A stretch of DNA of 64,000 bases, taken from assembly GCF_001435575.1 (NCBI RefSeq), contig NZ_AZEA01000010.1:1-64000 (forward strand), given 5' to 3'. The stretch is from Lentilactobacillus sunkii DSM 19904 (GTDB lineage: Bacteria; Bacillota; Bacilli; Lactobacillales; Lactobacillaceae). The translations under genes were made by a program, and so were the position numbers. Shown one piece after another: positions 16,449 to 25,879 of the stretch. Position 1 is the stretch's first letter; each line of letters begins with the position of its first letter. Below the pieces are notes generated by a model that had not been told where the DNA came from, did not search any database, and saw only the letters and a program-made list of their open reading frames with translations.

Positions 16449-16746
16449 TTAATGTGACAGATGAAAGCTAATGAATCGAACTTTTTGATTGTTTTCAATG
16501 AATTTGAATTTAATATGTATCACCATAATCTGTTTCGAAAATCCAGACGTACTCGTGAGGCCGATCCCGGTCCTCCTCATATTTTTGGAAGTCCTCAATG
16601 CTTAATTGACGAACGATCAGCTTGGCAAGGGACGTGGTGACCGCTCGTGCGTGCTGAGCTCGGCGGTTCACCAATGAGAAGTTGTTTTTCGAGACCAAAT
16701 ACTTAAGTTGCGCCAGAACTTCAGCTAACTCCAAGGAAGACACCAC
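16449..16746 (-). pseudogene. Frameshifted MqsR-like toxin
   Basis: The first 78 codons (GTG start at 16746) match the MqsR ribonuclease toxin fold (QLKYLVSKNNFS, then LAKLIVRQLSIEDFQKY, YVWIFETDYGD). They then stop at TAA after GDTY (16512-16510). In another frame the sequence continues without a break as IKFKFIENNQKVRFISFH, the expected C-terminal strands, ending at TAA 16451-16449. Restoring two bases in the AT repeat at about 16515 gives 99 residues, close to the 98 of E. coli MqsR. Probably inactive, though programmed frameshifting or a sequencing error cannot be excluded. Confidence 0.75.
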
Positions 16747-16837
16747 ACTTTCTATAAATGAAGTATAACTGATTTTTAAGTGTTTTGCTACTAATTAGTA
16801 GCAAGCCCACACAAACTTTACCTGGATACAGAAAAGA

Positions 16838-16857
16838 GCATTCTATATCAAGAATGC
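16838..16857 (-). terminator. Terminator after MFS exporter gene
   Basis: Hairpin GCATTCT-loop-AGAATGC about a dozen bases downstream of the leftward MFS gene's stop codon, followed by CTTTTC on that strand. Short but well placed. Confidence 0.6.
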
Positions 16858-16869
16858 CCCAGCTCACAA

Positions 16870-18093
16870 TTATTTAGAAACAATTCCCACATCAACGTGG
16901 TCTTTTTTATAGGCGATAATCACCACAACAATATTCACAGCCACAATCAAAGTCGTCATCAAGAATACATAGCGGTAATCCAAAATCCCGGCAACTCCTG
17001 AAGCCAGCATCGGTCCGACAACAGCCCCCATTGCCTGGAATGATTGATTATAACTAAAGATCCGACTGACTGACCTTGCCGGTGCCTCCAGCGTCATAAC
17101 CGTCTGTGTAATTGGCAGCAAGGCCGCGTTGGCAATCCCAATCAAGAAGCGAAGAATTCCCAGCATGACAACGGTTGTAACAAAGAACATTGGGAAGAAA
17201 ACGACTGCTGAAAAGATAAGTCCAGCCAGCAGAATCTTCTCCGGTCCGATGTGATCACCAAGCCGACCCAGATAAGGGGCCGCAAAGATTGTAGCAATTC
17301 CAGGAAGTGCCGCGACCACCCCACTGGTGAAGGCGACATTGCCATGATTATGCATCAATTCTTTAACGAATAAGCTAATAATTGGGTTGATTGAAGTAGT
17401 AGCGGCCATGATGAGCATTGAAGAAATGATCATTGCCCAGACAACCCACTTGTGTTGGATACCTTTGAATGCGTCTTTGATTCCCGTCTTGGCACCCTTT
17501 TTAATTGGGGTGAAGTCTTCTTTGACGAAGAACAGCGTTGAAAGAGAAGCCAGAAACATCATGAAGCCAAACATATAAAATGGCAGCCGGTAACCAAAGA
17601 CCCCTGATAGATAACCACCTATAATTGGTCCAATTAACTGACCGCCAACATTCCCAGTCGTTAACGTTCCCATGGTCTTACCACTGTCTTTAGTCGGCAC
17701 TTCACTGGCAATCAGGGCATAAGCATTATTGATGTATCCTGAGAATGTTCCCTGGATGAAACGAATGATAATCAGAAACCACACGTTGGGCGATAAGCCG
17801 GTCAACGTGGCACTGATGGTCATTCCAATTGCCGCTCTCAAAAGCATTGGCTTCCGGCCTGTCTTGTCAGCCAAATTCCCCCATAATGGCGAAACGATGG
17901 CCTGACTTAAAAAGACTCCGGAAAATGCCAATCCGGCGTACAGCGTCAATTCCCATTTGGGAAAGTTGCCCATTGTATTAATAAATAATGGAAGAAACGG
18001 CATCGACATGCTCGCCCCCGCACCCGTGGCAAAGTTGCCAAACCAAAGCGCCCACATATTCTTCTTCCATTGTGGTGTTGCAGATTTTGTCAT
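16870..18093 (-). CDS. MFS drug efflux transporter
   Basis: A 407-residue, twelve-segment major facilitator of the DHA1 type (MdtG/TetA-like). The loop between segments 2 and 3 reads PLWGNLADKTGRKPML, a good match to the family motif A (GxLaDrxGrkp). Segment 5 has the antiporter-type TGNVGGQLIGPIIGG. Likely exports a small hydrophobic compound using protons. It is divergent from the Lrp-type regulator gene, which starts 155 bases away and could control it. Confidence 0.88.
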   Translation of the reverse strand: MTKSATPQWKKNMWALWFGNFATGAGASMSMPFLPLFINTMGNFPKWELTLYAGLAFSGVFLSQAIVSPLWGNLADKTGRKPMLLRAAIGMTISATLTGLSPNVWFLIIIRFIQGTFSGYINNAYALIASEVPTKDSGKTMGTLTTGNVGGQLIGPIIGGYLSGVFGYRLPFYMFGFMMFLASLSTLFFVKEDFTPIKKGAKTGIKDAFKGIQHKWVVWAMIISSMLIMAATTSINPIISLFVKELMHNHGNVAFTSGVVAALPGIATIFAAPYLGRLGDHIGPEKILLAGLIFSAVVFFPMFFVTTVVMLGILRFLIGIANAALLPITQTVMTLEAPARSVSRIFSYNQSFQAMGAVVGPMLASGVAGILDYRYVFLMTTLIVAVNIVVVIIAYKKDHVDVGIVSK

Positions 18094-18247
18094 GATTTTA
18101 TAAGATCCTTACTAAATTCGAATTTTAGATACAAAATTCATTATAGCGATTATTGTTGTATGTGGCAATTATAATCGGATGCTCATTTTCATTCTCGGTA
18201 AAAAGCAATGGTATAATGTACGCAAAATATTTTTAAGGAGAACTCGA

Positions 18248-18694
18248 ATGGACAAATTAGATCGTAAAATTTTAAACATCATCCAAGAAGACGGCCGGGC
18301 ATCCGTAAAGAGCATTGCTGAAAAATGTTTCATTTCTGCACCGTCAGCGTCCGTTCGGCTGCAGAACCTTGAAAGTCACGGCTTCATTGATGGGTATACA
18401 GCCAACGTGAACTATGAAAAGCTGGGTTACCTGATTAAAGCGTTTGTCCGAATTGATGTCAGTTACACAGAAATGCCAAAGTTTGTCGACTTCATTTCAA
18501 AGATTCCCAATGTGGTGGAATGCAACTATATTACTGGTGATGCATCGGTTCAGTTGAAAGTCTTTTATAAGACGATGACCGAACTAAACGAATTCAACGC
18601 CTCACTCAAAGACTTCGGCTATAGCCACACAAACGTTGCCTTTACAACGAATATCGGCCCTCGACCACTCAAATTGCCTGAGGATGATAAGTGA
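18248..18694 (+). CDS. Lrp/AsnC-family regulator
   Basis: 148-residue transcription factor. The N-terminal winged helix (LDRKILNIIQEDGRASVKSIA ... SASVRLQNLESHGFIDGY) is followed by the RAM (amino-acid-sensing) domain of about 75 residues. The start at 18248 is set by AAGGAG and by the family N terminus MDKLDRKIL; a frame running 23 residues further upstream has no SD. Lrp-family proteins sense amino acids. It sits between an MFS exporter and an amino acid permease, both plausible targets. Confidence 0.92.
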   Translation: MDKLDRKILNIIQEDGRASVKSIAEKCFISAPSASVRLQNLESHGFIDGYTANVNYEKLGYLIKAFVRIDVSYTEMPKFVDFISKIPNVVECNYITGDASVQLKVFYKTMTELNEFNASLKDFGYSHTNVAFTTNIGPRPLKLPEDDK

Positions 18695-18832
18695 CATCGA
18701 CCTGAAAAAAGTTTTTTGTTTTCATAGGCAAATTGACATCTCTGCCTTATTTTCATGAAAAAATAATCAAATTCACAAAATCATATGAAAACTTCCTCTC
18801 AAAACCATCGAAAATGAACACGGTGGTGTTAG

Positions 18833-18864
18833 TATAATGGCAAATTAATTAGAGGCCTCTAATT
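18833..18864 (+). promoter_or_regulatory. Permease promoter with perfect palindrome
   Basis: A consensus -10 TATAAT (18833-18838) is followed after eight bases by the perfect 18-base palindrome AATTAGAGGCCTCTAATT (18847-18864), centred about eleven bases past the expected transcription start. The -35 region is poor. The palindrome could be a repressor site; the adjacent Lrp regulator is a candidate but Lrp sites are not usually so symmetric. Confidence 0.5.
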
Positions 18865-18899
18865 CAATCTACCATTTCTACAGAGAGGAAGATTTTTTT

Positions 18900-20300
18900 A
18901 TGCAAAAAAATGAAGTAACAGAAAACGCCGACGGCACGATGCGTTCATTGAGCAACCGAAATGTTCAAATGATCGCTATCGGGGGCACGATTGGAACCGG
19001 ATTATTCTTAGGATCCGGAACCACAATTAGTAAAACCGGTCCATCCATATTATTGGTTTATTTAGTATTAGGTATCTTTTTCTTCCTAATGATGCGGGCA
19101 ATTGGTGAAATGCTTTATTCAGATCCATCCCAGCACACCTTCGTATCGTTCATCACTCGTTATCTCGGACCAACGGTGGGTCATTTCACCGGTTGGACGT
19201 ATTGGTTGGGATTATCGTTTTGTGCCATGGCCGAGATTACTGCCATTTCTACATACGTTCAATTCTGGTTCCCTAATATCCCATCGTGGATTATCCAGCT
19301 GGTATTCCTGGGAACTTTGGCATGTGTCAACTTGATTGCCGCCAAAGTATTCGGTGAAGCTGAGTTCTGGTTTGCCCTAATCAAGATTGTTGCCATTATT
19401 GCATTAATCGTAACCGGTGTGTTCATGATGTTCAGTCATTCAGTGACCCCACTTGGTCATGCTTCCGTTCAAAATATTTTCCAGAACTTCACCATGTTCC
19501 CACACGGTGGTTTGAGCTTCATTTCCGCCTTTCCAATGGTCTTCTTTGTCTTTCAAGGGATCGAATTTGTATCAATCACAATTGGTGAAGCTGAGACGCC
19601 GCATAAAATTATCAAAAAAGCGGTTAATGAAACTTTGTTAAAGATTTTGATCTTCTACTTTGGTGCGCTGATTGTGATCATGGGAATTATTCCTTGGACT
19701 CACTTGACACCCGCAAGCAGTCCATTTGTTCAAGTATTCAAGCTAGCCGGATTTCCAGCCGCAGCTGCCGTTATCAACTTTGTTGTCTTAACATCCGCAT
19801 CATCATCATTAAACAGTTTCATCTTCTCAGCTGGTCGTCACTTCTATCAACTGGCCACCGAAACTCCACAAGACAGCTTCATGAACCGTCATTTTGCCAA
19901 GATTTCTAAAAATGGTGTTCCAGCCGCTGCCATTACCTTTTCGGCTCTGTGCTTATTGATTACCCCACTGATGAGTTTAACTAACGCCACCGCGTCAGTA
20001 TTCACCATCGTGGCCGGTTCATCGAATGACATGTACATCATCGTGTATGCTTTAGCAATGATTGCTCATCGGAAATACCGTGAATCTAGTGACTTCCTGC
20101 CAAATGGCTTCAAGATGCCTTGGTACAACTTCACAAGCCCATTGACAATTGCCTTTTTCGCAATTATCTTTGTCACCCTGTTCTTCATTCCACAGGATAT
20201 TATTGGGGCCGTTGGTGCCATCATCTGGACCGTTGTCTTTGGTGGGGTAACCTATCTCCATCAACGCAGTATGGCACTTGCCGATGCTGAAAATAATTAA
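18900..20300 (+). CDS. Amino acid permease (APC/AAT family, CycA-like)
   Basis: 466 residues with twelve membrane segments. The N terminus LSNRNVQMIAIGGTIGTGLF is the AAT-family signature. Proton-coupled uptake of an amino acid; similarity of the first segments to D-serine/D-alanine/glycine permeases (CycA) is suggestive, but specificity is not settled by sequence. It follows the Lrp regulator by 205 bases with its own promoter and ends at a terminator. Confidence 0.88.
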   Translation: MQKNEVTENADGTMRSLSNRNVQMIAIGGTIGTGLFLGSGTTISKTGPSILLVYLVLGIFFFLMMRAIGEMLYSDPSQHTFVSFITRYLGPTVGHFTGWTYWLGLSFCAMAEITAISTYVQFWFPNIPSWIIQLVFLGTLACVNLIAAKVFGEAEFWFALIKIVAIIALIVTGVFMMFSHSVTPLGHASVQNIFQNFTMFPHGGLSFISAFPMVFFVFQGIEFVSITIGEAETPHKIIKKAVNETLLKILIFYFGALIVIMGIIPWTHLTPASSPFVQVFKLAGFPAAAAVINFVVLTSASSSLNSFIFSAGRHFYQLATETPQDSFMNRHFAKISKNGVPAAAITFSALCLLITPLMSLTNATASVFTIVAGSSNDMYIIVYALAMIAHRKYRESSDFLPNGFKMPWYNFTSPLTIAFFAIIFVTLFFIPQDIIGAVGAIIWTVVFGGVTYLHQRSMALADAENN

Positions 20301-20314
20301 AAATTTAGATTTTA

Positions 20315-20344
20315 AAAGTCGCTCAAGATGGGCGGCTTTTTTTG
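20315..20344 (+). terminator. Terminator of amino acid permease
   Basis: Hairpin AAGTCGCTC / GGGCGGCTT followed by seven T residues, fifteen bases after the stop. Confidence 0.85.
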
Positions 20345-20351
20345 TATCGGC

Positions 20352-20735
20352 TTAACTGGTCATCCCCATAACCAACCCTGCAACATATGGGATCAACCAA
20401 AACAGCCATACAACCAGACTAAACTTGTGGAAGTTAACTTTAGATTTTTTACTTCCCAGCCATAGCACATAAGCTGCCCAGATGAAATGAAATGCCATTA
20501 AGATAATCGCCGCCATTCCGGTGACCAAATGAAGCATCGGTGTCACTGTGGCCGATGAGTTTGCGATAGAAGACATGATCGTTGTCCCGGTCATATCAAA
20601 AAGTAAGCCAACACCGAAGAATAGAATTTGCTTGAGTTTGAGTGATCCAGACTTTCGTTCTGAGAACACGCCGATCGTGTAAAAGACGAGTGCCAGTGAA
20701 ATGGTGATGATTGCTGTGATTAATTTAATATTCAT
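20352..20735 (-). CDS. HsmA-like (TIGR03987) membrane protein
   Basis: 127 residues with four hydrophobic segments (about 5-22, 36-57, 68-88 and 105-125). It begins MNIKLITAIITISLALVFYTIGVFSERKSG, typical of the small HsmA family of unknown function. GGAGG lies nine bases before ATG at 20735; the longer frame to 20786 lacks an SD and would run into the operator. Two palindromes in its promoter indicate control by a TetR-type repressor not encoded next to it. Confidence 0.7.
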   Translation of the reverse strand: MNIKLITAIITISLALVFYTIGVFSERKSGSLKLKQILFFGVGLLFDMTGTTIMSSIANSSATVTPMLHLVTGMAAIILMAFHFIWAAYVLWLGSKKSKVNFHKFSLVVWLFWLIPYVAGLVMGMTS

Positions 20736-20771
20736 GTTGAAGCCTCCATGTTGATTAAGTTGTTTTTGTCG

Positions 20772-20831
20772 GTGACACACTGTCACTTTACTTTATGAAT
20801 TAATAATAGCACGTTAGTGACACCGTGTCAC
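20772..20831 (-). promoter_or_regulatory. Promoter flanked by twin operator palindromes
   Basis: GTGACACACTGTCAC (20772-20786) and GTGACACCGTGTCAC (20817-20831) share the half-site GTGACA. Leftward, -35 GTGACA lies within the second palindrome, with a 17-base spacer and -10 TATTAT; the first palindrome lies just after the transcription start. Repression by a TetR-like dimer is the simplest reading; the regulator gene is not adjacent. Confidence 0.7.
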
Positions 20832-20885
20832 TATTTTTGTTCAAAAAAACGAGCCATCAGTTATTTGATGCCTCATTGAAGTTTG

Positions 20886-22397
20886 TTAATCATTGTTTTC
20901 TCTGCGAAAGTCGACTAAATCATGGGTAATTTCTTTTGTACTTGGATAAATTTTGCGATAAATCTCGTGTAACTTTTGATATTTCTTAACGCTCTCGGGT
21001 TCGGGCAGGAAGACATCTTTGAATTGAACAAAGACCTTTGAACATTCCGAAATGTCCTTGTACCAGCCAATACCGACTGCCGCCAGCATCGCCGCGCCCA
21101 GCCCAGGTCCTTGTTCATTTTGAAGCGAGATCACTTTAACGTTGAAGATGTTGGCCTGAATCTGTTGCCACAATGGGCTTTTAGCACCACCGCCAATTGA
21201 GATAACCGTATCAAATTGACTGCCCTTTCCCTCATACAGATCAAGAATATCTCTGAAGGAAAAAATAATTCCTTCAAGAACTGCTCGGACAAAGTCATAA
21301 CGTTGATGAATGCCGTCAATCCCGATAAAGCTGCCACGGATATCAGCATCAGCATAAGGTGCCCTTTCGCCGACAATGTATGGTGCAAATAACAGGCCAT
21401 TGGCCCCAACAGTGGAGTTTCCGGCACTTTCAACAACGTCTGTAAAGCCTTCGCTATTGGCAAAGGTTTTCTTAAACCAGCTGAGCGAGTATCCGGCAGC
21501 CAGAGTCACCCCCATCGAATAATAAGCATCCGGAATAGCATGGTCTTCATACTGAATCACACCACCATAATTGGTTTCCTTCTTTGGCTCATACTTAAGA
21601 ATGACGCCAGAGGTTCCAATACTTGAAAGTACCTTGGTTGGACCGTCAATTCCGGCGCCAACGGCACCACAAGCGTTGTCGGCACCGCCACCAAATGTCT
21701 TGGTGTCAGTGGACAGGCCGGAATACTCGGCATACCACTCATCCACATTCCCGGTTTCATCAATTGAACGAACCAATGGCGGACAAAGGCTCTCTGGAAT
21801 ATCGAATGCATCAAGAATTTCCTTACTCCACTGCTGTTGATTAACATCCAACATGACCGTTCCAGTAGCATCGGAGTAATCAATCGCCAGCTTACCAGTC
21901 ATCCTGAAACGCAAGTAATCCTTTGGGAGCAGCATTGTTGTTGCCCGCTTAAATATTTCTGGTTGATTTTCCTTTACCCAAAGTAGCTTGGGCAACGTAA
22001 ATCCTTCAAGCGGCTTATTATGAGTGATCTCAACAAACCGTTCGCCCATCTTGGCCATGATCTCTTCGCGTTGTTTAGTCGAACGCGTATCGTTCCAAAG
22101 CATGGCTGGACACAACACTTTATGATTCTTATCGAGCAGTACGAGCCCATGCATCTGGCCTGAATAGCTGATGCCTTTGATGTCTTCTGGTTTGATTCTG
22201 TCCTTTAAAATCAGGCGGACAATTGACACCGTTGTGGCACTTACCCAGTCTTCCGGATCTTGTTCAGCATAACCAGGTTTTGGCTGGTTTAACGGAAAAT
22301 TCATTCCTTCCTGAGCAATAATATCACCCACTTTAGTAACTGCAGTGACCTTTACAGAACTCGTTCCAAGGTCAACGCCCAATACGCAATCAGTCAT
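20886..22397 (-). CDS. xylB: Xylulokinase
   Basis: Phosphorylates D-xylulose to xylulose 5-phosphate, which feeds the phosphoketolase route of heterofermentative lactobacilli. The 503-residue FGGY kinase has the N-terminal phosphate loop [13 protein letters not shown], the substrate segment [13 protein letters not shown], and [15 protein letters not shown] in the C-terminal half. SD AGGAGG precedes ATG. It lies 31 bases after the UvrA-like gene in the same direction, with no xylose isomerase or transporter beside it, so its link to pentose use here is by family only. Confidence 0.88.
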   Translation of the reverse strand: MTDCVLGVDLGTSSVKVTAVTKVGDIIAQEGMNFPLNQPKPGYAEQDPEDWVSATTVSIVRLILKDRIKPEDIKGISYSGQMHGLVLLDKNHKVLCPAMLWNDTRSTKQREEIMAKMGERFVEITHNKPLEGFTLPKLLWVKENQPEIFKRATTMLLPKDYLRFRMTGKLAIDYSDATGTVMLDVNQQQWSKEILDAFDIPESLCPPLVRSIDETGNVDEWYAEYSGLSTDTKTFGGGADNACGAVGAGIDGPTKVLSSIGTSGVILKYEPKKETNYGGVIQYEDHAIPDAYYSMGVTLAAGYSLSWFKKTFANSEGFTDVVESAGNSTVGANGLLFAPYIVGERAPYADADIRGSFIGIDGIHQRYDFVRAVLEGIIFSFRDILDLYEGKGSQFDTVISIGGGAKSPLWQQIQANIFNVKVISLQNEQGPGLGAAMLAAVGIGWYKDISECSKVFVQFKDVFLPEPESVKKYQKLHEIYRKIYPSTKEITHDLVDFRRENND

Positions 22398-22428
22398 GTT
22401 GTTTCCTCCTTAAGCAATCATTTGGGAG

Positions 22429-24957
22429 TTATTTTTGATCAAATTTTTTAAAATGTTCTGCCAAATACTTTGTCGTCAAACTCTTTGGATCCTTAATCAA
22501 ATCCTGTGGTCGGCCTTTAGCAACAATCCGACCACCTTGATCGCCCCCGCGAGGTCCCATATCGATCAGATAATCGGCGTTGGCCATCAAGTCGAGATCA
22601 TGGGTAATCATGAGAACGGTGGCTCCCTGATCGATCAGCTGCGAGAAGACTTTCAGCAAGACATGAACGTCCAGCGGATGCAGCCCCACTGTGGGTTCAT
22701 CGAATATAAACAAAGTATCATTTTGACGGCTCTTCATGTGAGACGTCAGCTTCAAGCGTTGCGCTTCACCACCGGAAAGGCTTGGAGTAGATTCACCTAA
22801 GTGGAGATAGCCAAGTCCCATCTGTTGAAGGACTTCCAAGGTTTTTAGAATTGATTCATCATCTTTAAACAGCTCAATTGCGTGATCAACATCGTAATCG
22901 AGGACATCGGCAATCGACTTACCGTTCCACTTAATCTTCAAAATATCTTGATTAAATCGACGGCCTTTGCAGGTTGGACAAGTCTCTACCATATCAGGCA
23001 GATACTGAATATCCAGAGAAATTTCACCAGTTCCACCGCAAGCCGGGCACGCACCCTGCTTATTATTGTAAGAAAAATAGCTGGGCGTGTAATGATGCTT
23101 CTTGGCATCCGGTAGTTGAGCAAACTTTTTGCGGAGATTATCCATGATATTTGTATAAGTTGCCAACGTCGAACGGGCATTCTTACCAACGGGTGTCGCG
23201 TCAACACTGACAACGTGTTTCATTTTGCCGGGTTCGAATTTGCTGATATAGCTTGGCAGCGAATGTTTGTGGAACTTGGCACTAAAGGCGTCAAGCAGGC
23301 CATCCAGAACTAGAGTTGTCTTGCCGGCACCCGAAAATCCGGTAACTGCAATCAGCCGATTAACTGGAAATTCAGCGGTTACATTGTTCAAGTTAAAGCG
23401 CTGATTAATCGTTAACGTCACTGACCCTTTGGCAAAAGCATCGTTGTCAGCAATCTTTCTGGTCAGTAGCTTTGCATCCCCAGTCAAAAATGGGCCAATC
23501 AAAGAATGCTTGCTCTGGCGAATTTGAGTTGGAGTTCCCTGGTCAATGACTTGACCGCCATTGACACCTGATCCAGGGCCAATTTCAATAATGTAGTCGG
23601 CCGCATCAATGATCGACGTTTCATGGTCAACCACCACAAGGGAATTCCCCTGTTCCACCAGCTGATGGAAAATCTTGATTAATCCGGAAACATTATCAGG
23701 GTGCAGGCCGACAGATGGTTCATCCAATACATACAGGACCCCAGTTGTCTGAGTTCTCAGAGTCCGGCCAAGCTGAATTCGTTGAAGTTCACCGGTTGAA
23801 AGTGACGCACCAGCCCGATCCATGGTCAAATAATCCAAACCAAGGTCCAACAAAGGCTGAGTTTGATTCAACAGTTCGGTTGTCAAATTCTTCGCCAATT
23901 TCTGCATATTTGCCGGCAGCCACTTCTTGATTCGGTCAACAAATGCCGGCAGCTTTCCAATCGGCATATGACTGGCTTCGGCAATATTCATCCCATCAAT
24001 CAACTGCCCCAGACGATTGGGATTCATTCGGGTTCCGTGGCACATGGGGCAGGTAAAGAATCGATAGAAACGGTTCAAACGTTTCAAAGCAATCTCACTT
24101 TTGGTGGTTGCCATACTGTCTTCGATGGCATTATAAGCATTTTCATACAGCGCGTTGTCCATATGAAAGACTCGCCCATTTTTGCTGGGAATATCGATGG
24201 CATAGTGTTTCTGCTGGCCATGTAAGACCATGTCTTTTTCTTTGTCGGTCAACTGGTTATAAGGCACATCAATCCTGACACCGGCAGCTTGAGCGACAAT
24301 CGGCATGAAGTTACGGCCCGGCGTCCGCCATGCGGCAACGGCTCCATCACGGATCGTCTTGGTTTCGTCGCCAATTAATCTATCCGGATCCAGCTGTTTG
24401 GTGATTCCCAGTCCTTCACATTTCGGGCAGGCGCCATCTGAATTAAAGGCAAAATCTTCAGCACCGAAAGCATGAAATTGAACACCACAGGTTGGGCAGG
24501 TAATCACACCCATTTGATCCCCCATGACGTCCATAGCTTCAGCAATCTTAATTGTTGGCGGTACTTGATGACCATTGGGGCATTTGGGTGAACCTAAGCG
24601 TGAGTACATCAATCGCAGAACGTTGAAGATTTCAGTCATCGTGCCAACCGTTGAACGAGTTCCAGGAACAGTCGGCCGTTGACGCAAGGCCAAGGCAGAC
24701 GGAATATGTTTAACCGAGTCCACATCGGCCCGCCCAACCTGACTGATCCGGCGACGGGTATATGTCGCCAGTGAATCAAGATAACGGCGAGCCCCTTCGG
24801 AATACAAAATGCCCATTGCCAGTGATGATTTACCGGAACCGGAAAGCCCGGAAATTGCGACAAATTTATGTAAAGGAATATTGACATTAATGTTTTTTAA
24901 GTTGTTCACTTTTCCACCGATGACCTCGATGTAATCTGGTAGTTTGGTTGTTGGCAT
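22429..24957 (-). CDS. UvrA-like ATPase (class II, lacks UvrB-binding region)
   Basis: 842 residues against about 940-960 for repair UvrA. It has two ABC modules: Walker A GLSGSGKSSL and GFSGAGKTTL, signatures LSTGELQR and LSGGEAQRL, and zinc fingers (CPTCGVQF ... CPKCEGLG, CPACGGTG ... CPTCKGRRF). The deficit and the linker pattern fit the UvrA2 class, known to lack the UvrB-interaction domain; members occur in antibiotic resistance and DNA protection. xylB follows after 31 bases. Whether this protein acts in DNA repair or drug tolerance cannot be told. Confidence 0.88.
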   Translation of the reverse strand: MPTTKLPDYIEVIGGKVNNLKNINVNIPLHKFVAISGLSGSGKSSLAMGILYSEGARRYLDSLATYTRRRISQVGRADVDSVKHIPSALALRQRPTVPGTRSTVGTMTEIFNVLRLMYSRLGSPKCPNGHQVPPTIKIAEAMDVMGDQMGVITCPTCGVQFHAFGAEDFAFNSDGACPKCEGLGITKQLDPDRLIGDETKTIRDGAVAAWRTPGRNFMPIVAQAAGVRIDVPYNQLTDKEKDMVLHGQQKHYAIDIPSKNGRVFHMDNALYENAYNAIEDSMATTKSEIALKRLNRFYRFFTCPMCHGTRMNPNRLGQLIDGMNIAEASHMPIGKLPAFVDRIKKWLPANMQKLAKNLTTELLNQTQPLLDLGLDYLTMDRAGASLSTGELQRIQLGRTLRTQTTGVLYVLDEPSVGLHPDNVSGLIKIFHQLVEQGNSLVVVDHETSIIDAADYIIEIGPGSGVNGGQVIDQGTPTQIRQSKHSLIGPFLTGDAKLLTRKIADNDAFAKGSVTLTINQRFNLNNVTAEFPVNRLIAVTGFSGAGKTTLVLDGLLDAFSAKFHKHSLPSYISKFEPGKMKHVVSVDATPVGKNARSTLATYTNIMDNLRKKFAQLPDAKKHHYTPSYFSYNNKQGACPACGGTGEISLDIQYLPDMVETCPTCKGRRFNQDILKIKWNGKSIADVLDYDVDHAIELFKDDESILKTLEVLQQMGLGYLHLGESTPSLSGGEAQRLKLTSHMKSRQNDTLFIFDEPTVGLHPLDVHVLLKVFSQLIDQGATVLMITHDLDLMANADYLIDMGPRGGDQGGRIVAKGRPQDLIKDPKSLTTKYLAEHFKKFDQK

Positions 24958-25040
24958 GTGATGACTCCTTTCGAAAATGTGATTATGTTAATTGTAACGC
25001 AGAATGATTTCTCTTCATCGCTAGAAACATAATCATGTGG

Positions 25041-25055
25041 TTGAAAGCGTTGGCG
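25041..25055 (+). promoter_or_regulatory. Candidate cre (CcpA) site before SDR gene
   Basis: TTGAAAGCGTTGGCG fits the cre consensus WTGNAANCGNWNNCW at all but the last base. It lies 47-61 bases before the SDR start, within or next to its promoter, so the gene may be under carbon catabolite control. A single motif, not proof. Confidence 0.45.
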
Positions 25056-25101
25056 TGGTATTCTTGGGGTGTAATCAAAAATTTCTCAAGGGGGTTATAT
25101 T

Positions 25102-25839
25102 ATGGCAGATTTGACAAATAAAGTTGCAATTATCACTGGAGCCGCAAGTGGCATGGGAAAAGCATTTGCCAAGAATTTTATTGACCATGGTGCAAAAGTC
25201 ATTATTACTGATGTTAATGAAGAAAATGGCAAGAAGGTTCAACAAGAGCTTGGAGAGAATACTGTCTTCTTCAAGCAAGATGTATCCTCGATTGATGATT
25301 GGAAACGGGTCGTCGCTGATGGGGAATCAAAATTTGGTGACATTAATGTACTGGTGAACAATGCAGGAATTGGCATCATGAAACCCATTGATGAAATTAC
25401 CCCAGAAGAATACGATAAGGTCATCAAGATTAATCAATACTCTGTCTTCTATGGTATGAAATATGTACTCCCATCCATGAGAAAAACTGGTTCTGAGTCA
25501 ATTGTCAATATTTCTTCTATCGGAGGACTAGTCGCCATGCCAATCTCAATTGCGTATGGTGCCAGCAAGTATGCTGTTCGTGGCATGACGAAAGATGCTG
25601 CCCTTGATTTGGTTGGCGATCACATCCGAGTCAATTCGGTTCACCCAGGGGTCATCCAAACACCAATCTTAAACGACATTCCAGATGAGCAGAACAAAGC
25701 AAGTCTGAGGGAAATTCCAATGGGCAGATTTGGTAAACCAGAAGAACTGGCTAACGTCGTCAACTTCCTGGCATCTGATGAAGCGAGTTACGTAACCGGG
25801 CAAGAATTTACTGCAGACGGTGGATATACGATGAAATAA
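25102..25839 (+). CDS. Short-chain dehydrogenase/reductase
   Basis: 245-residue classical SDR: cofactor motif TGAASGMGKA (13-22), NNAG (about 89-92), catalytic Ser in VNISS, Tyr and Lys in YGASKYAV, and the C-terminal FLASDEASYVTGQEFTADGGYT. The acidic residue in IITDVNE after strand 2 suggests NAD rather than NADP. The family includes acetoin/diacetyl reductases and glucose dehydrogenases; the lactobacillus context favours a ketone or alcohol dehydrogenase. Single-gene unit with a bidirectional terminator. Confidence 0.9.
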   Translation: MADLTNKVAIITGAASGMGKAFAKNFIDHGAKVIITDVNEENGKKVQQELGENTVFFKQDVSSIDDWKRVVADGESKFGDINVLVNNAGIGIMKPIDEITPEEYDKVIKINQYSVFYGMKYVLPSMRKTGSESIVNISSIGGLVAMPISIAYGASKYAVRGMTKDAALDLVGDHIRVNSVHPGVIQTPILNDIPDEQNKASLREIPMGRFGKPEELANVVNFLASDEASYVTGQEFTADGGYTMK

Positions 25840-25843
25840 TAAA

Positions 25844-25872
25844 AAAGTTCCAGCCGAATTGGCTGGAACTTT
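25844..25872. terminator. Bidirectional terminator between SDR and pyrD
   Basis: Perfect hairpin AAAGTTCCAGCC-loop-GGCTGGAACTTT between the converging SDR and pyrD genes. Confidence 0.85.
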
Positions 25873-25879
25873 GTGTTAT

